DNA from: Streptomyces flavofungini
GTDB taxonomy: Bacteria > Actinomycetota > Actinomycetes > Streptomycetales > Streptomycetaceae
Length of the DNA stretch: 64,000 nt
Assembly (NCBI RefSeq): GCF_014650815.1
Contig: NZ_BMVR01000002.1
Coordinates: forward strand, 62,001-126,000
Direction of reading: 5' to 3'
Within the stretch, counting starts at the first letter, position 1; every line of letters starts with the position of its first letter. Below are positions 45,036-54,255 of the stretch, in pieces. A program made the translations under genes and the position numbers. The notes beneath the pieces were generated by a model that was given only the letters and a program-made list of their open reading frames with translations, was not told where the DNA came from and did no database searches.

Positions 45036-46715
45036 TTGAGCAACTCCCCCACACCCCGCAGACGTTCCGCTCGCAGGCGGGCCACCGCCATCGGCACCTT
45101 CACGGCCGTCGCCGCCCTCCTCGGCATGGCCGTGCAGGCGGGTACCGCCACCGCCGACGGCCCGGCCACCGGCTCCAAGGTCGACACCGGATCGCTGCCC
45201 GCGAAGCTCTCCCCCTCGCAGCGCGCCGAGCTGCTCCGCGACGCGGACGCGACGAAGGCCGCGACCGCCGACACCCTCGGCCTCAGTGCCAAGGAGAAGC
45301 TCGTCGTCCGTGATGTCATCAAGGACCGCGACGGCACCACGCACACCCGCTACGAGCGCACCTACGCCGGACTCCCCGTCCTCGGCGGCGACATGGTGGT
45401 CGCCACCGACAAGGCGGGCAAGGTGACGGACGTCAACCGCGCCTCCAAGGCCCGCCTCGCCGGGACCGACACCGGGGCGGAGGTGAAGCCCGCCGCCGCC
45501 GAGAAGCAGGCGCTGGGTGCCGCCAAGTCCCAGAAGTCCACGAAGACCAAGGCGGCCGAGCCGCGCAAGGTCGTCTGGCTCGCCGACAGCACGACCGGCT
45601 CCCCCGTCATCGCGTACGAGACCGTGGTCGGCGGGCTGCAGAAGGACGGCACGCCGAACGAGCTGCACGTCGTCACGGACGCGGCCACCGGCAAGAAGCT
45701 CCGCCAGTGGCAGGGCGTGCACAACGGCACCGGCAACACGCAGTACAGCGGCCAGGTGCAGCTCACCACGCAGCAGTCGGGCTCGCAGTACACGCTCACC
45801 GACACGGCGCGCGGCAACCACCAGACGCGCAATCTGAACCGCGGCACGTCCGGCTCCGGCACGCTGTTCACCGGCCCCGACGACGTCTGGGGCAACGGCC
45901 AGGCCGCCAACGCGGAGACCGCCGGCGCGGACGCCCACTACGGCGCGGCGCTGACGTGGGACTACTACAAGAACGTGCACGGCCGCAACGGCATCAAGAA
46001 CGACGGCCGGGGCGCCACCTCCCGCGTGCACTACGGCAACAACTACGTCAACGCGTTCTGGCAGGACTCCTGCTTCTGCATGACGTACGGGGACGGCTCG
46101 GGCAACGCCAAGCCGCTGACGTCCATCGACGTCGCCGCGCACGAGATGACCCACGGCGTCACCTCGGCCACCGGCAACATGCAGTACAGCCGCGAGCCGG
46201 GCGGTCTCAACGAGGCGACCAGCGACATCTTCGCCGCCGCCGTCGAGTTCAACGCCAAGAACCCCTCGGACGTCGGCGACTACCTCGTCGGCGAGAAGAT
46301 CGACATCCGGGGCAACGGCACGCCGCTGCGCTACATGGACAAGCCCTCCAAGGACGGCCGTTCGCTCGACAACTGGAGCAGCAGCGCGGGCAACGTCGAC
46401 GTGCACTACTCGTCGGGCATCGCCAACCACTTCTTCTACCTGCTCAGCGAGGGCAGCGGGAAGAAGGTCGTGAACGGCGTCTCCTACGACTCGCCGACGT
46501 ACGACAACAAGCCCGTGACCGGAATTGGTATCGACAAGGCCGCCAAGATCTGGTTCAGGGCACTCACCACGAAGTTCAACACGACCACCAACTACGCGGC
46601 GGCGCGCACCGGCACCCTCACCGCCACGAGCGAGCTGTACGGCGGCACGGGCAGCGCCGAGTACAAGGCCGTGGCCAACGCGTGGGCCGCGGTCAACGTC
46701 GGCACCCGGCCGTGA
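45036..46715 (+). CDS. Secreted M4 (thermolysin-type) neutral metalloprotease, copy 1
   Basis: A 559-residue preproprotease. After a signal peptide ending near TATADG, an FTP/PepSY propeptide contains TRYERTYAGLPVLGGDMVV. The catalytic domain has WDYYKNVHGRNGI, the zinc motif HEMTH (His369, Glu370, His373) and the third ligand Glu393 in GGLNEATSDIF; VDVHYSSGIANHFFYLLSEG supplies the second catalytic His region. TTG 45036 lies six bases after AAGGAG; a GTG one codon earlier is only three bases away. Tandem with a closely similar paralogue. A terminator follows. Confidence 0.94.
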   Translation: MSNSPTPRRRSARRRATAIGTFTAVAALLGMAVQAGTATADGPATGSKVDTGSLPAKLSPSQRAELLRDADATKAATADTLGLSAKEKLVVRDVIKDRDGTTHTRYERTYAGLPVLGGDMVVATDKAGKVTDVNRASKARLAGTDTGAEVKPAAAEKQALGAAKSQKSTKTKAAEPRKVVWLADSTTGSPVIAYETVVGGLQKDGTPNELHVVTDAATGKKLRQWQGVHNGTGNTQYSGQVQLTTQQSGSQYTLTDTARGNHQTRNLNRGTSGSGTLFTGPDDVWGNGQAANAETAGADAHYGAALTWDYYKNVHGRNGIKNDGRGATSRVHYGNNYVNAFWQDSCFCMTYGDGSGNAKPLTSIDVAAHEMTHGVTSATGNMQYSREPGGLNEATSDIFAAAVEFNAKNPSDVGDYLVGEKIDIRGNGTPLRYMDKPSKDGRSLDNWSSSAGNVDVHYSSGIANHFFYLLSEGSGKKVVNGVSYDSPTYDNKPVTGIGIDKAAKIWFRALTTKFNTTTNYAAARTGTLTATSELYGGTGSAEYKAVANAWAAVNVGTRP

Positions 46716-46750
46716 TCACGACGCCGTAGCCACGGCTCCGTGAGGCAACG

Positions 46751-46791
46751 CCGTCCCGGACAGCCTCATTTCCGCCAACTGTCCGGGACGG
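46751..46791 (+). terminator. Terminator after M4 protease copy 1
   Basis: CCGTCCCGGACAG and CTGTCCGGGACGG form a perfect 13-bp stem around a 15-base loop, 35 bases after the stop. Confidence 0.92.
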
Positions 46792-46872
46792 TGGCTCTCT
46801 TCATCCGCTGTTCGCATTGCGGACCTTGACCTTCGGCCAACGAACTTCTTTTGGCCAACATTCAATCAAGGT

Positions 46873-46908
46873 CCTGACATGTACCTGGCCCAAATGGCAC
46901 GCTTCCCC
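46873..46908 (+). promoter_or_regulatory. Upstream box shared by the two M4 protease genes (copy 2)
   Basis: CCTGACATGTACCTG, then AATGGCACGCTTCCC, as in copy 1. It lies about 123 bases before the second protease start. A direct repeat CGGCCAAC / TGGCCAAC (about 46834-46860) precedes it and has only a weak counterpart in copy 1. Confidence 0.55.
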
Positions 46909-46995
46909 CGCACGGCACACCAGTACCTCCGCACAGCACTTATCGGCCCGGGTGGTCCCCCATGCCACCCGGGCTCCCCCACACAAGGAGCTTGC

Positions 46996-48639
46996 GTGAC
47001 CCCCCACATATCGAGGAAGCGTTCCACCCTGGTCATCGCCACCGCAGTCGCCGCCGGAGCGCTGCTCACCGCCGGACTGACCACCGGCGCCTCCGCACAG
47101 CCGGACGTCAACGACAACGCCGCCGAGGTGTCGTCCGCCGCCCCCATGCGGCTGTCCGCCTCCGTGCGCACCGGCCTGATCCAGGACGCCGAGGCGAAGA
47201 CGGCGGCCACCGCCGCGAGGATCGGCCTCGGCGCCAAGGAGAAGCTGGTCGTCAAGGACGTCGTCAAGGACCGCGACGGCACCACGCACACCCGCTACGA
47301 GCGCACCTACGCGGGCCTGCCCGTGCTCGGCGGCGACCTGGTCGTGCACACCGCCAAGAGCGGTGCCGTCAAGGGCGTCAGCAAGGCCACCAAGGCGTCC
47401 GTGAAGGTCAAGTCGATCAGCGCGAAGCTCGCGCCGAAGGCGGTCGCGAAGGCCGCCGAGTCGACGGCGGCGAAGACCGGCGAGACGAAGAAGGCGGACG
47501 CCAACGCGCCGCGCAAGGTCGTCTGGGCGGCCGAGGGCAAGCCGACCCTGGCCTTCGAGACGGTCGTCACCGGCACGCAGAAGGACGGCACGCCCAGCGA
47601 GCTGCACGTCATCACCGACGCGGCCACCGGCAAGAAGCTGTTCCAGTACCAGGCCATCGAGAACGGCAAGGGCCACAGCCAGTACAGCGGCGACGTCGAG
47701 GTCGGCTCCACCAAGGCGGGCAGCGGCTTCGAGCTGACCGACGGCGGGCGCGGCGACCACAAGACGCTCGACCTCAACCACGGCTCCAGCGGCGGCAAGC
47801 TGTACACCGACGAGGACGACACCTGGGGCACCGGCAAGCCGGCCGACACCCAGACCGCGGCCGTCGACGCCGCCTACGGCGCCGGTCTCACCTGGGACTA
47901 CTACAAGGACGTGCACGGCCGCAGCGGCATCAAGGGCGACGGCAAGGGCGCCACGTCCCGCGTGCACTACGGCAACAACTACGTCAACGCGTTCTGGCAG
48001 GACTCCTGCTTCTGCATGACGTACGGCGACGGCGACGGCAACGCCAAGCCGCTCACGTCGATCGACGTGGCCGCCCACGAGATGACGCACGGCGTCACCT
48101 CGGCCACCGGCAACATGGAGTACAGCGGCGAGTCCGGCGGCCTCAACGAGGCCACCAGCGACATCTTCGCCGCCGCCGTCGAGTTCAAGGCCGACAACGC
48201 CCAGGACAAGGGCGACTACCTCGTCGGCGAGAAGATCGACATCAACGGCGACGGCACCCCGCTGCGCTACATGGACAAGCCCTCCCAGGACGGCTCGTCG
48301 CTCGACTACTGGGACGAGAACGCCGGCAACGTCGACGTGCACTACTCGTCCGGCATCGCCAACCACTTCTTCTACCTGCTGAGCGAGGGCAGCGGCGCGA
48401 AGGAGATCAACGGCGTCAAGTACGACAGCCCGACCAAGGACGGCTCCAAGGTCGAGGGTATCGGGCGCGACAAGGCCGAGAAGATCTGGTTCAAGGCCCT
48501 GTCGACGTACTTCACCACCACGACGGACTACGCCCAGGCCCGCAAGGACACGGTGAAGGCCGCCGCCGATCTGTACGGCGCCGACTCCGCCGAGCAGAAG
48601 GCCGTCGAGGCCGCGTGGACGGGTGTGAACGTCAAGTAA
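46996..48639 (+). CDS. Secreted M4 (thermolysin-type) neutral metalloprotease, copy 2
   Basis: A 547-residue paralogue of the preceding protease. Signal peptide VTPHISRKRSTLVIATAVAA then GASAQ; propeptide with TRYERTYAGLPVLGGDLVV and a Lys/Ala-rich linker (SAKLAPKAVAKAAESTAAK); catalytic zinc motif at His361, Glu362 and His365 with Glu385. A 50-residue stretch around DSCFCMTYGDG and DVAAHEMTHGVTSATGNM is nearly identical to copy 1, whereas the propeptides differ more. GTG 46996 follows AAGGAG by five bases. It ends in a bidirectional terminator facing glgP. Confidence 0.94.
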   Translation: MTPHISRKRSTLVIATAVAAGALLTAGLTTGASAQPDVNDNAAEVSSAAPMRLSASVRTGLIQDAEAKTAATAARIGLGAKEKLVVKDVVKDRDGTTHTRYERTYAGLPVLGGDLVVHTAKSGAVKGVSKATKASVKVKSISAKLAPKAVAKAAESTAAKTGETKKADANAPRKVVWAAEGKPTLAFETVVTGTQKDGTPSELHVITDAATGKKLFQYQAIENGKGHSQYSGDVEVGSTKAGSGFELTDGGRGDHKTLDLNHGSSGGKLYTDEDDTWGTGKPADTQTAAVDAAYGAGLTWDYYKDVHGRSGIKGDGKGATSRVHYGNNYVNAFWQDSCFCMTYGDGDGNAKPLTSIDVAAHEMTHGVTSATGNMEYSGESGGLNEATSDIFAAAVEFKADNAQDKGDYLVGEKIDINGDGTPLRYMDKPSQDGSSLDYWDENAGNVDVHYSSGIANHFFYLLSEGSGAKEINGVKYDSPTKDGSKVEGIGRDKAEKIWFKALSTYFTTTTDYAQARKDTVKAAADLYGADSAEQKAVEAAWTGVNVK

Positions 48640-48663
48640 CCGGCCCTCGGGGCCAGTAGAGCC

Positions 48664-48702
48664 GGGCGGCATCCGGGGGACCAACCCCTCCGGGTGCCGC
48701 CC
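48664..48702. terminator. Bidirectional terminator between protease copy 2 and glgP
   Basis: GGGCGGCATCCGG and CCGGGTGCCGCCC pair with one mismatch, followed by an inner GG/CC step. It serves the converging genes on both sides. Confidence 0.88.
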
Positions 48703-48727
48703 GTTCCATGCGCGCGGTGCCGACCGC

Positions 48728-51358
48728 TCACCGCATCAGGACCCCCGCCCCCTCCCCCGTCCCCTCCGAGGGCAGCGCCACCAGGCCCAGTTCCGCGCCG
48801 TCGGCGAGCAGGCGGTGGGCGGGCAGGACGCGGACGGTGTAGCCGAAGGGGCCGGTGCGGTCCAGGGCCAGGGGGCCCTCGTAGAGGAGCCGGCCCTCGC
48901 TGTCGGGGCCGCTCGCGGGCTTCAGCGGCACCGGGGTGGCGTCCGCGATGTGGTCCTCCGGGTCCACGCGGCCCGCGATTGCCTGCACGTCGACGTCGTC
49001 GGGCGCCAGGTCGCCGAGTTGGACGCGCACGCGCAGCGCGAGCGTCGTGCCGAGCTCGGCGGTGGCGCCCACCGCCGACGCCTCCACGTGGTCCACGGCG
49101 ACCCCCGGCCACGCGCCGCGCACGCGGGACTTCCAGGCGGCGAGGGCGGTGGCGGCGTCCGGCGCGAGCATGCGGTGGGCGCGGGCGGCGGGGACGTACA
49201 GGCGCTCCACGTACTCGCGCACCATGCGGCCCGCGAGGACCTTCGGGCCGAGCCGGGTCAGGGTCCTGCGGACCATCTCGATCCAGCGGTCGGGCAGGCC
49301 GCCGGGGCCGTGTTCGTAGAAGCGGGGCGTGATGCGGCGCTCCAGGAGGTCGTAGAGCGCGGCGGCCTCCAGGTCGTCGCGGCGGTGGTCGTCGGTGGCG
49401 GCGCCGTCGGCGGTGGGGATGGCCCAGCCGAAGTCGGGCTCGAACCACTCGTCCCACCAGCCGTCCAGGACGGACAGGTTGAGGCAGCCGTTGAGGGCGG
49501 CCTTCATGCCGGAGGTGCCGCAGGCCTCCAAGGGGCGCAGCGGGTTGTTGAGCCAGACGTCGCAGCCCGCGTACAGCTTCTGCGCCATCGCCATGCCGTA
49601 GTCCGGCAGGAACACGGTCCGGTGGCGCACGCGCGGGTCGTCAGTGAAGCGCACCAGGTCCTGGATGAGCCGCTTGCCGCCGTCGTCGGCGGGGTGGGCC
49701 TTGCCCGCGACGACGATCTGCACGGGCCGCTCGGGGTGGGTGAGCAGCTCCATGAGCCGGTCCTGGTCGCGGAGCATCAGCGTCAGCCGTTTGTACGAGG
49801 GGACGCGGCGGGCGAAGCCGATGGTGAGGACGTCGGGGTCGAGGACCTCGTCGATCCAGCCGAGTTCGGCGGTGGCGGCGCCGCGCTGCCGCCAGGAGAG
49901 GTGCAGGCGTCGCCGTACCTCGTCGACGAGCTGGGCGCGCAGTTCGCGGCGGAGCAGCCAGATGTCGCCGTCCGGGATGTCGGCGACGGCGTCCCAGCGT
50001 TCGGAGCCGCCGACGGACAGGGCGCGGTCGGTGCGGTCCTGGCCGATCCGGCGGGCGCCGAGCCGGATCACCTCGGGGGCGACCCAGGTGGGGGCGTGCA
50101 CGCCGTTGGTGACGGAGGTGATGGGCACCTCCTCGGGGTCGAAGCCGGGCCACAGGCCCTGGAACATCTCCCGGCTGACCTTGCCGTGCAGCGTGGACAC
50201 GCCGTTGGCGCAGCGGCCGAGGCGCAGCCCCATGACGGCCATGTTGAAGAGGTTGGGCTCGCCGCCGGGGTAGGTCTCCATGCCGAGGCGCAAGATCAAC
50301 TCGACGTCGATGCCGGGCAGTTCGGCGGCGGGGCCGAAGTGGTGGGCGACGAGTTCGCGGTCGAAGCGGTCGATGCCCGCGGGCACGGGGGTGTGGGTGG
50401 TGAAGACGGTGCCGCCGCGCACGGACTCCAGGGCGGCGTCGAAGTCGAGTCCGTCGGCGACGCGTTCGTGGATGCGTTCCAGGCCGAGGAATCCGGCGTG
50501 GCCCTCGTTGGTGTGGAACACCTCGGGTTCGGCGTGCCCGGTACGGCGGCAGTAGGCGCGGACGGCCCGCACGCCGCCGATGCCGAGCAGCATCTCCTGG
50601 AGCAGCCGGTGTTCGCTGCCGCCGCCGTAGAGCCGGTCGGTCACGTCGCGCGCGGCCGGGTCGTTCTCCTCGACGTCCGAGTCGAGCAGGAGCAGCGGTA
50701 CGCGGCCGACCTGCGCCTGCCAGACGTGGGCGCGCAGGGACCGGCCGCCGGGCAGGGCGAGCCGCACCTGGGCCGGGGTGCCGTCGGTCTCGCGCAGGAG
50801 CATGAGGGGCAGTTCGTTGGGGTCGAGCACGGGGTAGTGCTCCTGCTGCCAGCCGTCGCGGGTCAGGGACTGCCGGAAGTAGCCGTGCCGGTAGAGCAGT
50901 CCGACGCCGATCAGCGGAACACCGAGGTCGCTGGCGGCCTTCAAATGATCACCGGCGAGGATGCCGAGCCCACCGGAGTACTGCGGCAGGGCGGCGGTGA
51001 CGCCGAACTCGGGCGAGAAGTAGGCGATGGCGGCGGGCAGTTCGCCGCCGGGCTCGTCCTGCCGCTCCTGGTACCAGCGCTCCCCGGTGACGTACTCGCG
51101 CAGGTCGTCGGCGGCCTCGCGCAGCCGCCGCAGATAGCCGTCGTCGGTGGCGAGGGCGGTGAGCCGCGCGGACGGCACCGAGCCGAGCAGCCGCACGGGG
51201 TCGCCGCCCGCGGCCTCCCACAGGGCCGGGTCGATGTCGCGGAACAGGTCGCGGGTCCCTGGGTGCCAGGACCAGCGCAGATTGCGGGCGAGCTCGGCGA
51301 GCGGGCCGAGCGGGGCAGGGAGTACGGGACGTACGGTGAATCGACGGATGGCTTTCAC
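48728..51358 (-). CDS. glgP: Alpha-glucan (glycogen) phosphorylase
   Basis: Releases glucose-1-phosphate from alpha-1,4 glucans. The 876-residue product is of the actinobacterial GlgP type with an N-terminal DUF3417 domain (LAELARNLRWSWHPGTRDLF). Catalytic segments are YFSPEFGVTAALPQYSGGLG, HTNEGHAGFLGLERI, FARRVPSYKRL and the PLP region EACGTSGMKAALNGCLNLSV. GTG 51358 has AGAGGTG upstream and starts VKAIRRFTVRP. The C-terminal 120 residues form an extra domain seen in this subfamily. With glgX and the glgE cluster it forms the glucan-turnover set of this region. Confidence 0.95.
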   Translation of the reverse strand: MKAIRRFTVRPVLPAPLGPLAELARNLRWSWHPGTRDLFRDIDPALWEAAGGDPVRLLGSVPSARLTALATDDGYLRRLREAADDLREYVTGERWYQERQDEPGGELPAAIAYFSPEFGVTAALPQYSGGLGILAGDHLKAASDLGVPLIGVGLLYRHGYFRQSLTRDGWQQEHYPVLDPNELPLMLLRETDGTPAQVRLALPGGRSLRAHVWQAQVGRVPLLLLDSDVEENDPAARDVTDRLYGGGSEHRLLQEMLLGIGGVRAVRAYCRRTGHAEPEVFHTNEGHAGFLGLERIHERVADGLDFDAALESVRGGTVFTTHTPVPAGIDRFDRELVAHHFGPAAELPGIDVELILRLGMETYPGGEPNLFNMAVMGLRLGRCANGVSTLHGKVSREMFQGLWPGFDPEEVPITSVTNGVHAPTWVAPEVIRLGARRIGQDRTDRALSVGGSERWDAVADIPDGDIWLLRRELRAQLVDEVRRRLHLSWRQRGAATAELGWIDEVLDPDVLTIGFARRVPSYKRLTLMLRDQDRLMELLTHPERPVQIVVAGKAHPADDGGKRLIQDLVRFTDDPRVRHRTVFLPDYGMAMAQKLYAGCDVWLNNPLRPLEACGTSGMKAALNGCLNLSVLDGWWDEWFEPDFGWAIPTADGAATDDHRRDDLEAAALYDLLERRITPRFYEHGPGGLPDRWIEMVRRTLTRLGPKVLAGRMVREYVERLYVPAARAHRMLAPDAATALAAWKSRVRGAWPGVAVDHVEASAVGATAELGTTLALRVRVQLGDLAPDDVDVQAIAGRVDPEDHIADATPVPLKPASGPDSEGRLLYEGPLALDRTGPFGYTVRVLPAHRLLADGAELGLVALPSEGTGEGAGVLMR

Positions 51359-51558
51359 GGGGCACCTCTGTCGGAAAGGCGTACGTGACGTTGTCGGCGT
51401 ATCGACGGTAGCGGTGCGAGGGCTCGGCAACCACGGCGCACGGGGTGCGCCCGAGGCGCCCCACATTGACGTGGACCTGTCGCACAAGAGGTGCTGCCGT
51501 AGGGATAACGTGACCCCCGGTCACGAGAGTTCACGCGGTCACAGGGGGTACGGGGCGG

Positions 51559-54171
51559 ATGATCGGCCAGCTTCGGGAGTCGTCACCACGCCGGATAGGT
51601 CCGTACGAGACGCTGGCACGGCTCGGCGCGGGCGGCATGGGCGAGGTGTTCCTGGCCCGGCCGCGGGAGCTGTCCGGGTACGGGCCCGGGGACCTGGTCG
51701 CCGTCAAGGCCATCCGGAACGAACTGGCGACGGACGCGGTGTTCCAGCGCCGCTTCCGGCGGGAGGCCGAGGTCGCCGCCTCGATCCGCAACCCGTACGT
51801 GGCCCGCCTGGTCGGCAGCGACACCGACGGCGAACAGCCCTGGCTGGCCACGGAGTACGTGGTCGGCCCCACCCTCGCCGAGGCCGTCCGCGGCCACGGG
51901 CCGCTGCCCGCGGGCGCCGTCGCCTCCCTCGGCGAAGGCATGGCCCGCGCCCTGACCGGGGTGCACGCGGCGGGCGCGCTGCACCGCGACCTCAAGCCCG
52001 CCAACATCCTGCTCGCCCTCGACGGGCCCAAGATGATCGACTTCGGTGTGGCCCGGGTCCAGGCGGCGTCCACCATGACGTCGACGGGGCTGCTCGTGGG
52101 CACGCCGGGCTTCATGTCGCCCGAGCACGTGGCGGGCGGCAGACATGTGGTGGCGGCCTCCGACGTCTTCTGCCTCGCCTCCGTGCTCACGTACGCGGTG
52201 ACCGGCCGCGACCCCTTCGGGGACGGCCCGGTGGCCGCCGTCCTCTACCGCGTCTCGCAGGCCGAGACCGACCTCGGCGGCATGCCCGACGAGCTGCGCT
52301 CCCTGCTCGCGGCCTGCCTCGTGCGCGACCCGGACGAGCGGCCCGCTCCGGCCGACCTCGTCGAACGCTTCGGCGCCCTGCGGGCGGCGGCGACCGCACC
52401 GGAGTGGCCCGAGCCCGTCCGCGCGCAGATCGCCGAGGCACGCCGGGACGTGGAGCAACTGTGCGCCTCGGGGCGGCCGTTGCTGCCGGTGCCGGTGTGG
52501 CCGGAGGCGGAGGCGGGGGCCGGGCATCCGGAGACCGCTCAGGACGGGCCCGCGACGGCGCCGGGGCAGGCGGGGGCCGAGGCTGGACAGACGGGACAGG
52601 TGGGACAGGCGGGGCCGGGTGCCGGGCGCGGTCCTGGCGGCCCCGGCGGCGCCCACCAGTTGCCGACGATGAGCGGCTCCCCGCCGCCCGTGCCGGGGGA
52701 CGCCGCCGGTCCCGCCCGCTCCCGGCGCCGCCGCGCCGTCCTCGGCATCGTCGCCGTCGCGATGGTGGCGGCGGCGCTCGGCGGGGCGCTCGCGGCGTGG
52801 GGGCCGGGTTCGTCGGACGGGGGCGAGGGCGGTGGCGGGAGCACCAAGGGCCCGGGGAGCAGCGCGCGGCGCGGCTGGGTCGAGCCCGGCCCGAAGGACC
52901 CCGCGGCCATCAGGAAGCTGATCGCGCGGGCCGAGGTGAGCGCCGGCGGCACGTCGGACGCGTCGGGGGCCGTGCCGCAGATCGCGACCCAGCGCCCCAA
53001 GGGCTGGAAGGCCTGGCGCGGCAAGCTCAGCCACGCGCCGATGGGCTGCTCCGCCGACACCCGCGCCCTGGTGTGCCTGCTCACGAACGGCACGTACGAG
53101 GCCGTGCGCACGAGCGACGGCAAGCGGCTGTGGACGTCCGGGAAAGTCGACCCGGAGGGCGGCATGGACGAGGCGTACTACGGGCCGAGCGGGTCCTTCT
53201 TCATGCCCGGCGACCGCCTCGAACCGGCCGTCAGGGGCGGCAGGGCGGCCATCGCCCGCGACGGCGTCCTGCACCTGCGCGACTCCACGACGGGCAAGGT
53301 GCTCTGGAAGGCCGAACCCCCGGACGAGCGGCGCGTGTTCAGCCCGGCGCCCTTCCTCGACGACCACGTCGTGCTTGTCGTCGCCCAGGTGCCGTACGTC
53401 CAGGAGGACGACCCGGCGCCGTCCCTGTACGCGTACGACGCCGCCACCGGCCGCCGCCTCTGGGAGAAGCCGCTCGGCGAGGCCCCGCGAGCCAAGGTGG
53501 ACCTCAATCTCTACGGGGTACGGGCCCTGCGCGACGGCGTCGTCTACGCCGACCAGAAGCAGGGCCTGGCCGCGTACGACGCCAGGACCGGTGACCTCCT
53601 CGGCCAGTCCGCCGACACCTGCGACGCGGTCCTCGCGACCGAGAAGGCGGTGCTGTGCGCGGCCTCCGACGAGGGCGGCGCCTCGGCGGCGCGCCCGCCG
53701 ATGCTGCGGCTGACGCCACGCACCCTCAAGCGGATGGACGGCCCGCTGCCGTACCCGTCGTCGCGGGGCAGCGGCCCGGCGCCCGCGGTGGCCGCCGTGG
53801 ACGACGCCGTGGCGGTGGCCACGGACGGCCGCGCGGGCCGGGTCCTCGTGCACGACGTGCGCACGGGGAAGCCCCTGTACGCCGAGCGGCGGCCCAAGGA
53901 CAACGTCCCGCCCTCGGCGCCGCTCATCCTCGGCAACCGCGTCGTCTACGCCAGCAACGCGGCGCTGTACACGCTTCCGCTCGGCCCCGGCCACGGCAGG
54001 GCCACCCGCCGTCCGGTGCCGGGTGCGCCCGGCGACCGCCCCGAGCCGCCGCCGAACGCGGCCGCCACGGTCATCTCCGAGACGCTGCGCCCGCCGACCG
54101 TCCTGGCCCTCGGGGGCGTCGCGCACATCGTCTACGACGAGGGCAGGATCTCGTCGGTGGCCATCCCCTAG
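51559..54171 (+). CDS. Membrane Ser/Thr protein kinase with extracellular PQQ-like propeller (1)
   Basis: An 870-residue eukaryotic-type kinase. The kinase domain (about 11-275) has LGAGGMGEVFLARP, Lys50 (VAVKAI), the catalytic Asp144 in LHRDLKPANILL, DFG at IDFGVARV and the activation segment GTPGFMSPEH. A Gly/Ala/Pro linker (about 315-390) and one helix (393-414, AVLGIVAVAMVAAALGGALA) lead to an extracellular PQQ-like propeller with blades such as SLYAYDAATGRRLWEKPLGE and GRVLVHDVRTGKPL. The propeller probably senses an extracellular ligand. ATG 51559 follows a G-rich site. It is followed 84 bases later by a paralogue. Confidence 0.94.
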   Translation: MIGQLRESSPRRIGPYETLARLGAGGMGEVFLARPRELSGYGPGDLVAVKAIRNELATDAVFQRRFRREAEVAASIRNPYVARLVGSDTDGEQPWLATEYVVGPTLAEAVRGHGPLPAGAVASLGEGMARALTGVHAAGALHRDLKPANILLALDGPKMIDFGVARVQAASTMTSTGLLVGTPGFMSPEHVAGGRHVVAASDVFCLASVLTYAVTGRDPFGDGPVAAVLYRVSQAETDLGGMPDELRSLLAACLVRDPDERPAPADLVERFGALRAAATAPEWPEPVRAQIAEARRDVEQLCASGRPLLPVPVWPEAEAGAGHPETAQDGPATAPGQAGAEAGQTGQVGQAGPGAGRGPGGPGGAHQLPTMSGSPPPVPGDAAGPARSRRRRAVLGIVAVAMVAAALGGALAAWGPGSSDGGEGGGGSTKGPGSSARRGWVEPGPKDPAAIRKLIARAEVSAGGTSDASGAVPQIATQRPKGWKAWRGKLSHAPMGCSADTRALVCLLTNGTYEAVRTSDGKRLWTSGKVDPEGGMDEAYYGPSGSFFMPGDRLEPAVRGGRAAIARDGVLHLRDSTTGKVLWKAEPPDERRVFSPAPFLDDHVVLVVAQVPYVQEDDPAPSLYAYDAATGRRLWEKPLGEAPRAKVDLNLYGVRALRDGVVYADQKQGLAAYDARTGDLLGQSADTCDAVLATEKAVLCAASDEGGASAARPPMLRLTPRTLKRMDGPLPYPSSRGSGPAPAVAAVDDAVAVATDGRAGRVLVHDVRTGKPLYAERRPKDNVPPSAPLILGNRVVYASNAALYTLPLGPGHGRATRRPVPGAPGDRPEPPPNAAATVISETLRPPTVLALGGVAHIVYDEGRISSVAIP

Positions 54172-54255
54172 CAGGCCGCCTCCCCGGCGGCCCACCCCTT
54201 GGCGGGGCCCGTCCCCGCTGCCCTCAACCGCCCCCGAACCGACCCGAGGAGTCCC

